Assembly: GCF_000004075.3 (NCBI RefSeq)
Contig: NC_026658.2
Span: 7,750,001-7,814,000, forward strand
DNA length: 64,000 nt
Reading direction: 5' to 3'
DNA from: Cucumis sativus
Taxonomy: Eukaryota > Streptophyta > Magnoliopsida > Cucurbitales > Cucurbitaceae
This document shows, in pieces, positions 11,769 to 23,497 of this stretch (positions are counted from its first letter, which is position 1; each line of letters opens with the position of its first letter). Below the pieces are notes generated by a model. That model ran no database searches, was not told the DNA's origin, and saw nothing but the letters and a program-made list of their open reading frames with translations. Position numbers and translations under genes: made by a program.

Positions 11769-12989
11769 AACTTTGTTGAGCAACAAAATAACTGATTTAG
11801 TTCAGATTTACTAAATTTGAATGTTGTTTACAAAATATAGTGAATTTGTGTCATTTTCAATATTCTGTCTCATTTTTTGGCTTATTGAAATACACTGTAT
11901 TTGAAATAGGTGAATTATCCTATACCTAGGGGAATGATACTACATCTTGATAACCAAATTTTTTATTTTTTGCGTGGGTCCCAAATCTGTTGTTTATAAC
12001 ATCATTCATACTCGTTTGGGAAATCTTAATTCTATTGGCTATTATAAAGTTTGGTTAGTTAAACAACTGTGGTTATGATTTAATGACACTCTTTATGAAA
12101 TCGTTCTTATTGTTAGTTTTGTAACAAATTCATCTTAATGTTAAAGGATTTTGGATTGAAAAAATATATGATCATATGAGCAAATAAAAATTAATATTTG
12201 AATATGTGATCATGATATAGATTAAGACACAACCCGTTGAAACTATTTAGAATAGTATAACCTACTGAAACTATTCAGAATACATCTTTGAAACTAAATT
12301 GTGTACATAATTGTAATAGGGCACAAAGGATGATGAGGAAATAAACAGGTTGATTAGGTTAATTAATGAGAAAATTATATATGATGAAATAAAAAAAGAA
12401 GAAGAAGAAGACAATATGAAAATGGTATAATACTAAATGATTGGAATATGTTTGTATAATGAAGGACTGAGATTTTAAGGATTGTGGATCACAATTACAG
12501 TGTATTTGAGACTCTGACTGCATCAAACATGTTCTATTGTCATAAGTGATATGTATATATTTTTGTTATAAAAAATTTGTATCTGTTTAACATCAGTTAC
12601 TTGAAATTTCTACACACTATGTATTTAAGTTCTATATAGTTTATGGCTTGAGTACTTTATGAACTGAGTAATGTGCATGTAAAATATATTGTATTTGACA
12701 TACTAAACCTACTGATGTGAATTTCAATTACAATATTCAATATGTGTTTGAAGACATGATGAAAATGACACAATGCATAATTATTGAAATATGTTTGTAT
12801 AATAATTAATGACTATGAAATTTTAAAGATTCTGGATCACAATTACAAGGTATTTGAGACTCTTACTAGACGAAAACAAATGTGAATATTAACATAATTT
12901 AAAAACACTGTCTCAAAATAATTATTCAATACAATTGACACAATAAAATAATATTTTTAAAATAAAAATCAACCAATTAGCACAATTTG

Positions 12990-13560
12990 AGGGAAGATAA
13001 AATTTTAAATTTAATTTGTTATTAACGATACGTATTTTGGAGGTATTTGAATTCAATTTTTTTTATAAATATTTTGAAATATAAATAATCCAAAAATGTT
13101 GAATTTATGTTTGACATTATTTAAGGAATATCAACAAAATAACACGATTTTAGAGGATGATATAATTTTAAATAAAATAGGTGGATAATCGTAATTAGCA
13201 CGATTTTAGGGAATGGTAATATTTTTAATTCAAATTGTTATTAACGATACGCATATTTTAGGTATTTAAATTCAAATTTTTATAGATATTTTGGAACATA
13301 AATAATACAAAAATGTTGAATTTATATTTGTCATTAAACTAAATAACACAATTTTAGGAGTGATTTTTTTTTAATAAATTAAGTGGATAATCATAATTAG
13401 CAGATTTTAGGGAATTGACAAAATTTTAAATTCAAATTGTTATTAACCATATATATTTTAGAGGTATTTAAATTCAAAAGTTTTTTATAAATATTATGAA
13501 ATATAAATAACCTGAAGATGTTAAGTTTATGTTTGCCAGTATTTTAGGGATATGAAAATT
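12990..13560 (+). repeat. Degenerate tandem repeat with period about 210 bp
   Basis: The block GTTATTAACGATACG-ATTTT-GAGGTATTTGAATTCAA occurs at about 13017, 13228 and 13438. Each copy is followed by a similar AAATATAAATAA-CC-AAAATGTT tract and a TTTAGG(GA) spacer. The unit is related to, but longer than, the 117-bp repeat at 11.2-11.8 kb. It lies inside the 5-kb element. Confidence 0.6.
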
Positions 13561-14263
13561 GACTATTTTAGTGGAGGTTATAAAATCTAACTTCAAATTG
13601 GTATTAGAAATATGAAAAATATGAAAAATATGTATTATGTATTATATAATAAAATATTAATAAATATTAAAAAGAACTTTATGAACCGAGAGTGATAGAA
13701 GTTATCAAATTATAATAGTCATTATTTCAAGGGTGACAAAAAAATTCAACTCAAATAGTTATTAATATATATATTATGAATTATATAAATACACGGTTAA
13801 TTAATTGATTTGAACCTAAAAGTCCGAAAATCCTGTATAAATTGGAGGCATAAATATCCATGTTGACGTAATCTTATATAGTTCAAAAATAAAAATAAAA
13901 AAACTATTTAATATTTTCAAAATCAATCGTTTTTGCAAATACACTGTATCTGTGAATCTATGATATCATGTATAATCTTTTATCTATATAAATACATTGT
14001 ATCTGATGGAAAAGAATTTTCGTATAGAAAGGGGTATAATTTGTTAATAAGAGTAAAAAGAAAAGTCTATAGACCCTTTGCTATTTTTCTTGTCCTCTTT
14101 TTTTCATGGTTATCTAATTTTTCTAAAATCTTTCTTTATAGAGATAAACGTAAGAATGACAAAATTTAAGATAACAGATCAGAAAATAGCAAATGTGAAA
14201 AATATTAAGAATTTTGATAAAATTAGTGGTTACAGAATTTTTAAATTTTTTTTTACCTATTTA

Positions 14264-15490
14264 TACCCTTCATGTAGAATAATACGTATTTTACAAATAC
14301 AATATATTTGCATGCAAATAATGAGGTCAAATATCACATAGTCACATATATAGTGTATTTGCAAACTACAATCAGTTTTGAAAAATTTAACTATGATACA
14401 ATGAGATTGACAAAATTTCTGAAACATTCATTAAATATATGCATATAATTCATAACAAGTTTTCGAATTTTTAGTATTTAAATCAAATTAATTAACATTT
14501 ATTTATTTAATTCATAAAAATTATGTTTAATAAAGATTTTTCCTAAAAAATTGCTAAAAGATTTCCAACCGTTCCTTATTTGTTAGGTTTCATCCTATTT
14601 GAATTATTTCATAATATTTTGAATTCAAATATTGTGAAATTTAATCTCTAAAATAATGGCAATCACTAATTCAATATTTTCGTATGATTCATATTTCAAA
14701 TTACTTTTTAAAAAATTATTAGATAATAGATAGTACATATGGTTAATAAAAGAAATGGTTATGAGAATTTCAACCATTCCCGAGTTACTATATTTCATAA
14801 TATTTTGATTTCAAATATTACATCGTATCCCTAAAATAATGACAAGCATAAAATATTATTTATATTTCAAGTTATTTAAAAAAAAATTATCAAATAATAA
14901 AGTACATATGGTTAATAATAATTTAACAATAAAGTTTTATCATCCCCACGCTGGTGTTAATTATGATTATACACTTATTTTGGTTTATTTTTATTAAAAA
15001 AAAAATTATTGTGCTTCTTGTATCGAATAATTATGTTTTCACATTGTGTTTTTTAATTACGTTAATATTTATATTTATTTTAATTAGACATTTTATTTTG
15101 TATGTGACATTTTATTTCTAATCCATCCTTGCTATGTATGTTTAAATCAAGAAGTATAATACGTGTTTATACCCATTTATATAGAATGATACATTATTTA
15201 CAAATACGGTGTACTGCATTATACAAATAATAAGACCAAATATCATACAGTCGCAAATACAATGTATTTGCAAACTATAATCAGTTTTGAAAAATATTAA
15301 CTAATTTATTATATTTTCGGAATTGGCAAGATTTCTCCAATATCTTTTGAAAATATGCCTATAATTCATAACGAATTTTTATTTTTATTTTTAGAATTTA
15401 AATCAAACTAATTAACATTTATTATTTAATTCATAAAATTTATGTTTAATAAATATTTCCTCTAAAAAATTGCTAAAACATTTTCAACTG
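14264..15490 (+). repeat. Direct duplication of about 320 bp inside the 5-kb element
   Basis: 14264-14580 and 15168-15490 align along their whole length. Both start at TACCC-T---TAGAAT-ATAC and share the ATTTGCAAACTA-AATCAGTTTTGAAAAAT block, a TTCATAAC-A-TTTT block, AAATCAA-CTAATTAACATTTATT and AAAAAATTGCTAAAA. The copies are about 900 bases apart in the same orientation. The sequence between them is AT-rich and has partial AAATATTATTTATATTTCAA-type repeats. Confidence 0.65.
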
Positions 15491-16964
15491 TTATTCAATC
15501 TAATCCTTGAAATAATGGCAAACACTAATTTGAATTTGAATTTATTATATTTTATTATATACAAGATTTTCAAATTTGTTATATTTTAAACAACTTATTA
15601 ACAATGTATTAAATAATACATAATATATATTTTTAATAGTAATTTGAATTTGAATTTTAATACATATTTTTAATAACAATTTGAATTTAAATTTTAATAT
15701 ATATTTTTAATAACAATTTGAATTTAAATTTTAAGATATATTTTTAATAACGGTTTGAATTTAAATTTTAAAATTTAATCATGCCTTAATAGTATTTTTT
15801 GCAATTATTTGAATCTTTTTCTTTTAGGTTTTATTAGAGACAAGGAAATAAGGAGATTGAGAAAAGGAAGCAGTCGACAAGAGACAAACACAATGAGAGA
15901 GAACATTTTTCTGGGAAACAAGAGAGAAGAAAAACTCAAATGAATCTCGAATATATGTAGAACTTGAAGAACTGACCGATTTGAGTGGATAAACTCACTA
16001 ATGCATATCTTGTTAAAATGTATATAAGTTTTGAATTTTATGGTATAATTTCATGATTTCATCTTTATCATAATATCAACAATGCTCTTATTTTGAATTC
16101 TTTGATGAATTGATAGTTTCAAATGATTTTCAAACTTTCTTTAGGGTTTCGAATGAAAGAAGGAAGTAAGCAGCAGAAGTCTAAGAAAAAAATGCTCATC
16201 TGGAGAGATTTTAAATTTTGCAGATATGAGGTGGAGCTTTCCATTAATAGCAATTTTTTGTATAGTATATGTGTTATTTCAATTATAGACTATTTGAGGT
16301 CTATGTGAACAATTGTATTTTACATATTGAAAAAAGGTATTTGAGGGATTGTTTCACTTATTTGCTTTCTAATTTTTATATTTTAATAATTTAAAATTAT
16401 TTTTGCTATTTTTTCAAAGTAAAACTCATAATTTGCTATTTTTGTTGATAATTCCTTTTTATAGAAAGATTTAGACAAAAAGACCTAAATCTAATAATGG
16501 AAATTTTTACAAATGTCCTAATTTATGATTTATTTCCTTGATTAGGTTTTCGTATATTTTTAGGACAATTGTAACTTTATCATAATTATTAATTATATAA
16601 TTTTTTAATTTAAAATTAAATTATTTTCTTATTTATATACTCAATTTATTAGGTAAATGATAATTTCATTAATTATTAATACATATATATTTGTATTTAT
16701 TAATAGAATATTTATTACCTTTGCAATATATAAATATTGTATAAATTGTTATCTTATATGGTAATAATATTTTTAATTATAGTACAAAATAATTACTTTC
16801 AATTTCATGCCTAAACCTAAAGCTTTTTTCTCACAATCATCAATTTGACGTTTCGATTTGTATTTCAAAAAATTATTTTTTTTTTTTTTCGTTTCGTATA
16901 TTCTTTCTTCTTTCGTTTTGTAGCATATACTTTTTTTCATTTTATTATTCAGTTCTTCAGTTCA

Positions 16965-17036
16965 TCTGGGGTGGGGATTTGAACCGGGACCTCTTGTCCA
17001 GAGGAATATACATGTGCCAATTGAGCTAAGTTCATG
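16965..17036 (-). repeat. tRNA-derived repeat (SINE head or tRNA pseudogene)
   Basis: On the minus strand a box A-like TAGCTCAATTGGCA (from about 17030) is followed, about 30 bases on, by a box B-like GGTTCAAATCC. Between them is a stem-like CCTCTGGACAAGAGG resembling an anticodon arm. The 5' ATGAACT is not complementary to the 3' AGATGAA as an acceptor stem would need, so this is not a working tRNA. An A-rich tail (AATAATAAAATGAAAAAAA) about 30 bases downstream suggests a SINE. Confidence 0.55.
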
Positions 17037-17059
17037 TTTGTTAAATAAATATATATTTT

Positions 17060-17330
17060 TTATTTCTTACATATATGCTATTGAATAATTTGTTTATGTT
17101 TTGTGATTTCCTACATATATATACTACTGCATATATTCAATAATACATACATAGCTTTTTTTTTTCGTGTTTTATGATTTTTTCTTACTGCATTTATATA
17201 CCACTATATACATAGATTATGCATCCGACCATTGTTTTTTTTATTCTTACATATATACTACTGCATAATACATATATTTTATGTGATTTGCTACATATAT
17301 ACTACTTTATATATTCAATGATATGTAAAT
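17060..17330 (+). repeat. Short degenerate repeats of a TACATATATACTACTGCATA unit
   Basis: The phrase CTACATATATACTACT or a close variant occurs near 17107, 17250 and 17290, with related forms at 17060 and 17196, each in an AT-rich context with TATTCAATAAT. It looks like a decayed low-copy tandem repeat. The surrounding 16.0-18.0 kb is AT-rich intergenic DNA with no gene recognised. Confidence 0.5.
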
Positions 17331-18109
17331 GATGTTATCTTCAATATACTAAATATACCCTAATGTATTTCGAATACGAAATATAAATTATTACTAATCT
17401 TAAAATTTTGCCAATTTTTCTTCTTCGAAAGATCACTGTACTAGTCGGTCGTCGATGTTCTTCTTCTTCACCGCTTATACTTCACCAAATCTTCTATTAT
17501 TCAGTGTCTTTTGTGAAGAAAATAGAATCAATATTCAACATATTCGAAGAATGAAACTTTTACTTTTTCAAAAAAAATTTATAAACTGCAATAACCCATG
17601 TCCCTGATTTCTCTCATTACCGGTCCACCTTCTATAAACAAATCAATAGTCCTACATTTAGAAAATATACACCGTATTATTCAATATATACTATAGTTAG
17701 GTAGAATGTACGAAAAACAATGCAAAATGAAAGAAAAAATGGACGAAAAGAGAGATTTAAGAGTGAGAGAATATTTTTTAAACAAAATCACCAAAATAAA
17801 AATAATTAAGAATTTTTTTTATTATAATATTAACATAATAGAATTAATCTATTACCATATTTATCTAAGATATTTAATAAATGCAAATATTTATCCTAGT
17901 CCATTTTTTAAAAATATATTATTAATAATAAAGATGGGTAAATTGGTCATTTAAATCTTATATTTGTGTAAAATATTAGTTAGTTTAGGAAATTTTTAAA
18001 AAATATAAAAAATTTAGGTTAATGTTGTAGTATAGTATACCATCTTACAATATCCGAATTAAAAACCCTTCTTATATGGCTATCGGAAAAATATGGGTCA
18101 AAGAGAGAG

Positions 18110-18447
18110 GCTGAGGCCCAGAGTGAGGCCCAATACGATGAACTCAAAGTCTCAAATCGTGCAAAAAAGGTGTACGGCATTAATTGGGCGCATATTAGCT
18201 CCCGCCACTACCAACAGAGCCCTCCCAATAATTTCAATTTAATTAAATATTACAGAAAAAAAAAGAAACAGTTCAATTCTCCACCCTCTTCTTCTCCAGT
18301 TCCAGTTCTAGGGCTCCTCCACAAACTCTACTCTCACCTTCCTTCTTCTGCTTCTGCGCTGTCCCAATTCTCTACAAATACCTATCCTTTTCACCTTCTT
18401 GTTGGACCAATTCCAGGCCCTGTTTCGGCTCTGGATTCGTTTTACCA
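18110..18447 (+). promoter_or_regulatory. Promoter and leader of the BIM-type bHLH gene
   Basis: Two AGGCCCA site II-type motifs lie at 18114-18120 and 18126-18132. A pyrimidine-rich leader (18275-18400, rich in CTTCTTCTCC) runs to the ATG at 18448. No clear TATA box was seen at a defined distance. This is inferred from motif content and position only. Confidence 0.4.
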
Positions 18448-21400
18448 ATGGTGAAAACTTCCAAGTCCATCCACGAACGCTTCGAAGACGACGCCAACGG
18501 TATCCCCCCCTCTTTCTTTTTAATATCTGGGTTTTTTTTTTTTTTATTCAATACTCAGTAGTTTTTATTTTTATCTTGTTCATTTAAAGAAATGGAATAT
18601 TCCTGGGTTTCAATGTGTTTTGTGATGTTCTTTTTTTTTTTGTTTGAAGAATCGGGTGTGAAGATTGAGGGGAAGAGTGGAGAGAGCAAGGCGAGTGGTC
18701 ATCGGTCTAAACACTCCGAGACTGAACAGCGAAGGAGGAGTAAAATTAATGAAAGGTATCTTGTTACTACCGCTGCTTAACCCTTGTAATCCTGTTTTTA
18801 TTTAATCTTTCTTTAGGAATAAATAAAAATTTCTCCTATTCTCTTTCGCTTTTTGGGCTGAGATGAACGGTTTTTTTGGTTGGTTTAGCCTACTGACTGA
18901 TAAATGTATTTCTGTTATCTTGTTTGTCATCATGTGTAAATGCTGTAAAGGAAAATTATTTTAATTAGAAGTGATATTGGTTAATAAGATTACCATTTTG
19001 TTCAAATTTTTTATTTTCTGACTTTAAGAAACGCCCGCAAGTTTTAGAGTTCATTAAAGGCCTTTTTACCTTTTTTTTCCCGCTTTTTGTGGTCTTATGC
19101 TCCTATTGTTAGGTTAGGTGAAAATAAAGTGAAGCGGATTTGTATGGTTTCTCAGCTAAATATATGGGATCATGGGTATTCAGATGGATATCCAGAGATG
19201 GTCTCCTCCTCTGGCAGATTGTCTTAAACTAAATGTGGATGTCACTGGCCGGCTGAGTGGGATGCGTATTGGTGTGGGTGCGATAATTAGAAACAAAAGA
19301 GGGGAGACAGTGGCTGCTAAAGCTACTTTTCAGATGGGGTGCGGGGAGGCTGAAGTAGGTGAGGTAATGGCTCTGTTGAAGGGGTTGCAGTTTGTGGGAG
19401 TCATTTGTTGTAGGTGGAATCAGATACAGAAGTTGTGGTGAAGAAGATTAAGTCTTTAAACTTTGCCCACTCCACTTGTGGAGTCATAATTCATATATGC
19501 TGATATATACGCCTGATGACAAAACTCAGAATTTTGGGCCTAAATTTTGCCTCTAGAAACTGTAATCGAGCTGCCCATAATTTAGCAGCCCATGCCTTGA
19601 GCTCTGGTACTAGTTGTTGGTGGATCACTTCTTTTCTGAACTGGCTTAACCAAATTGTTGGGACTGATATGGAGGAGGCTGGAAATTTGATGTAGTTTCT
19701 GTTTCTGGTTCCCTTTGTATTTATTTTTTAAAAGTTGTTAGGGCAAATTGAATACTTTTTTGTCTTGTTTCAATATTTATGGGAAGCCTGAAAATTTTGC
19801 TCTCTGAGGATTGTCGTATGAATGGTAGCATGTTTACTTGTTACATCCCTGCTTTACCTAAGGGTTATTTTATGAAAATAATTTTCTTAGTCCTCTAGAT
19901 GCTGCAGTATTTCCCTTCTGAAAATGATATTAAAAAATTTTTGCTTGACCTCATGGCTTACTTTCTTCTGAAGAGTTAATAGTTTAGTTTTCAGGGTATT
20001 TTCTTTTTTCTGTTTTATATGCCCTTTCGATGTTGGTTTCTTTTTAGGATCTTGGTGACATTCTCACTTTTTTGTGAAATATTGTGTTCTGATGGGGCAG
20101 ATTTCAGATTTTGAGAGAACTCATACCTCAGAATGATCAGAAAAGAGATAAGGCTTCATTCTTGTTAGAGGTATGTCTCACGTATTTGTAGAGAGTTGCT
20201 AGAGACAATGCTAAATATTCTAGTTTTGAGATCCCCTGTTAGTTAGATGAATTATCTTTGATATATATGTAAACTTCAGGTGATCGAGTACATTCAATTT
20301 TTACAAGAGAAGTTAAATATGTATGAAGGGTCATGCCAAGGATGGAGTTCGGAGCCTTCAAAATTGATGCCATGGGTATATAATCTTCTTGATTGACTTT
20401 TGTTTTCACTTTGTCATTCACCAGCTTGGCTTGGTGACTTTCTTGCTTCCTTTTTCTGGAAATTGGATTAGAAAGGTGGTTTAATCATGCTTTTCATGTA
20501 AGAAATCCTTTTACACAATCCTTTTTCTTTTTAGATTATGAAAGTCATGAATGAACATGTAACTCCCCTTATTAATGGAATGAAACTGTGAACAAACTCT
20601 TAAAAGCTACCCTGGCATGCTTGCCTCCATACTCTCGAAAAATCTTGTAATTTGTATGACTGACTTCTGACAGAAGAATTATAGAGCTGCTGATAGTTAT
20701 GTTGATCATTCTCAAGTTGTAAAGCGGGGTTCCAATCATGAGAGTGCTGTCGTTTTCTCCCAAGCAATGCTAACAAATGCGCCCAATGTGATGGATGCTG
20801 ACTTGGGTCCTACCGCAGTGTTGAATGCAGTGGATCATACCCTTGTCTCTGCTACGCAAGGACTCCCCATGAGCATGCATACACAACCAATTGCATTTGA
20901 CCCGGTTGGAAGAAGTAGTTTATCAACCGAATCTTTGGACGAACCTGTGTCAGGATCCGAGAACATCTCCTCCAGGACCCAGGCTGAATTGTTACCGGGT
21001 AGAACCTGTACCACCACAGGTTTTCTGAACCAGGCTGTTAGTGATCAGGACGATCTAACCCCAGAAAGTGAATTGGAGAGTATCTCAGGTGCCTATTCCC
21101 ATGGGTGAGGATCTGCCATGAGTTTTTTATGTGTTTGTGCCTGCCTATTTCCCTCTTTTAGCCTAAATTCACGTATCTTCGCTGAGATTGTGAAAATGTG
21201 TATTGTGGTTGAGGCAGTTTATTGGTTTCATTTCATCCTTGTGATGGTAGTTGATTGGTTTGAGAAAGAGTAGATAATTACCAACCATATTTTTTTCCAA
21301 ATGTTCTCATGAGGCTTGAATTGTTCTGAAATGTAATTCAATCCATGTTAGCTTTTGGCTCTTTAGTTTTGTTGTGTTATATTGTATGATTGACATAGTT

Positions 21401-21744
21401 TCTGTATTTGAGCAGGTTACTAAGTACCTTGACCCAGGCCCTGGAGGCTTCAGGCGTTGATTTGTCACAGACCAACATCTCAGTGAAAGTTGATGTTGGA
21501 AAACGAGCCAATAGAGCGATATCCCTTTCAGAGGTTCATATTCTGCACATTGGTCTTTTGAAGTCTTTTCTTCTGCTAGCTAGTTTTATTGATGTGATGA
21601 TGTGATGATGTTTCTCCTACCCCATTATTTAATCAGGATGACAAACAACAATCTTTAAACAATCAAGTAATGGGACAGAGTATACATGGATGCTTCAGCG
21701 AGGACTCGGAACAAGCTCACAAGAAGCTTAGAACAGGGGTTTAA
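18448..21744 (+). CDS. BIM-type bHLH transcription factor (BES1-interacting Myc-like)
   Basis: Seven exons: 18448-18499, 18650-18755, 20101-20170, 20280-20375, 20674-21104, 21416-21533 and 21637-21744. They join in frame to 326 residues ending LRTGV. The bHLH spans about residues 38-90. Its basic region [17 protein letters not shown] has the H-E-R residues of G-box binders, followed by QILRELIP (helix 1) and [19 protein letters not shown] (helix 2). Then comes [18 protein letters not shown], diagnostic of the BIM1/2/3 family. The C-terminal part has [20 protein letters not shown] and [18 protein letters not shown], also conserved in BIM2. These nuclear proteins dimerise with BES1/BZR1 on E-boxes in brassinosteroid responses. 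The length fits BIM2/BIM3 rather than the longer BIM1. Intron 2 (1.35 kb) contains a LINE fragment. Confidence 0.93.
19150..19700 (+). pseudogene. 5'-truncated LINE remnant, RNase H-like domain, in BIM intron 2
   Basis: The reading from 19172 gives [17 protein letters not shown], then [18 protein letters not shown] and [15 protein letters not shown]. This is the RNase H-like (RVT_3) domain at the C-terminus of plant non-LTR retrotransposons. After a frameshift near 19400 the next part reads [15 protein letters not shown], and later [14 protein letters not shown], the conserved end of the domain, with stops in between. The fragment ends near 19695 in a T-rich tail. It lies in the sense orientation of the host gene and is clearly dead. 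Confidence 0.8.
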
Positions 21745-22690
21745 TTTGTCGCGCAATCTTCTATATAAATGTGCCTCCATTGTTCTCTTCCATCCCTGAG
21801 TGTGATATTATTTATTATTATTATTATTTTTTTGCTTTTTTCTTAGATGGGGTGGGGGAGTTAATCTTGGCCATTTTTTTTCCAGGTCATGGTCTGTTAG
21901 CAACTGGGATTTCTTTGATTGTACATGTTCTCCTTGGTCCTAGTTGCATCGATATAATGTTACGTTTTTGGCGTTTGAGTTTGATACAAGGTTGAGATGA
22001 TGGAAAAAGCTTGAGTTTTATTGTAATGTCTTGTACTCTGTAATTTTCTAGATTAATGAGAGGCCCAAAATATTTTTAGTTTTCATGTTTGAGGTTAACT
22101 CAAAACATTTCTACTTCACGATGCTTTTATTTGAGAATTTATAGTGTTTTGGGATGTACCATCCAAAGAGTGGTAACTTAGAAGAAGTGTGCAGGTTTTT
22201 GTTTTATTTTATTTTGAAATTGTACTGTGACGATATTATATATAATATGTTTCAAGTTAGTAGATTATACTTCTTTTAGAAGTATTTTGGTCTTATGGCT
22301 ATGTGAAATTGCATATGTTGGGTAAAGATTTGTTAATATGGTCATACACTCTTGAGAAGCAAGGTGTTCCTCATAATGGTGTGATTTTTAACTCAAAAAG
22401 AATTCCTCTCCCTAACCACGCCTACGCCTCGACGCGTCCACTCATGGAAAACTCGTTGTTTTTAATAATTTCCAGCAACAATCACAACAATATCAATATG
22501 TAATATTATGCATAAGCAAAGGTGTCTTACGACTTGAACCTTTACATACTAAAGTTGATTTAGGATATATTAGGGTAACTTTTTGGTTTTGAACTTTACC
22601 TCTAACATCATTTCACACCCAACATTTTTAGGGTACAGTTGGAAAGCCTATGCTTTAAGGTCTATCGCATGTATCTTAGTTAAGTGAACA
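21745..22690. other. 3' flank of the BIM gene and intergenic DNA
   Basis: The first 300 or so bases after the stop are probably 3' UTR (T-rich, with AATGAGAGGCCC near 22055). Beyond this no gene was recognised. The tract runs into the copia remnant on the other strand. Confidence 0.45.
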
Positions 22691-22739
22691 CTCTAGAAAA
22701 CTTACCAAAATTCGATAGGAGGTAGCTCTGACAAGTGAT

Positions 22740-23110
22740 TCATTTTTCTATATGCATGTGTCCCATCCTTTTGGAGGTTTTGATAACCATATCTCTTGCC
22801 ATTCCTTTTGTCAAAGAATTTGCCAGGTTCTCATTAGTCCATACATGATCCCCTCTAACTACATGAGTAGTGAGGAACTCTCTAATGGCGTTGTGCTTAC
22901 AACGGATTTATTGTCTCTTTCCATTATAATAACGATTCTGAACATTTTTTTTATTGGTGTGGATCAAGATGGTTGGTATCAAAATTTTCATAAGTGAATC
23001 TCTGATAGCAAACTTCTAAGCCAACTTGCTTATTCACTAGCAGTTACTAGTGCTTTCACCTCTGACTCCATCGTTGACTAAGCTATAATAGTATGTTTCT
23101 TCGGAAGAGA
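22740..23110 (-). pseudogene. Copia RNase H domain remnant
   Basis: The minus strand from about 23100, with frame changes, reads STMESEVKALVTAS then ASWLRSLLSEI, and further on a patch matching RYYNGKR--IR-KHNAIREFLTTHVVRGDHV, WTNENLANSLTKGMARDMVIKTSKRMG, then a stop. These are the ordered RNase H motifs at the end of Ty1-copia polyproteins (including the ENLAD-LTKGL box). Stops and frameshifts rule out function. No LTR directly flanks it in the same orientation. It seems to belong to a different copia lineage from the long-LTR family here. Confidence 0.7.
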
Positions 23111-23497
23111 TTATAGTCGTTTTGCACTGAAAATTTTTAACATAATCTTTTTCTCAATTTAATTGGGAATTAAAAATACTCACAAAACACTATAACAAAT
23201 TTACTATAAACTAAATTAATAAATGCTCAACATGTTTTTTAAAAAAAAAACAAAGAAGGAAAAACTCACGTTCAATGCTATCCTTAAATTGTACAATTCA
23301 CTAGTTTAGAGTCACCACCAATTGGAAACCCTCTTATCCTCTGAGCGATTGAGATTGATGATTTGTGGGAACAAAAATTTGGATTGAAAAATTTTCTTTT
23401 TAGAGCTTATGTTGAGAACTTTGCTCATCCAATTGCATAGTGAGAGTCCTTGAGTTACTGACTTCCTGAAAGTGGAGGAGGAGAGATATCAGAATAT

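Larger units (their letters stand above)
10990..15960. mobile_element. 5-kb element with long inverted ends and internal repeats (foldback or MULE-like), no transposase seen
   Basis: The left end (about 10998-11165) is an inverted copy of the right end (about 15790-15945). Matching blocks, in left-strand order, are CTCTCTTGTTT, CACTTTGTTTGTCTC versus CATTGTGTTTGTCTC, GTCGA, TTTTCTCAATCTC, ATAAAACCTAAAAGAA and GATTCAAATAATT. Inward from these, both arms carry AAATTTAAATTCAAATTGTTATTAAAA units in opposite orientation (11198-11768 and 15500-15775). Long TIRs with internal tandem repeats are known in plant Mutator-like and foldback elements. No transposase domain could be read in the interior, so it appears non-autonomous or decayed. 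It lies next to a broken copia LTR. Confidence 0.65.

Noticed and set aside
13933..14341. Plus-strand frames in the 5-kb element as possible transposase parts
   Set aside because: They are Lys/Phe/Ile-rich from AT composition, without catalytic motifs.
16965..17036. A functional tRNA gene
   Set aside because: The acceptor stem does not pair, although box A and box B are good.
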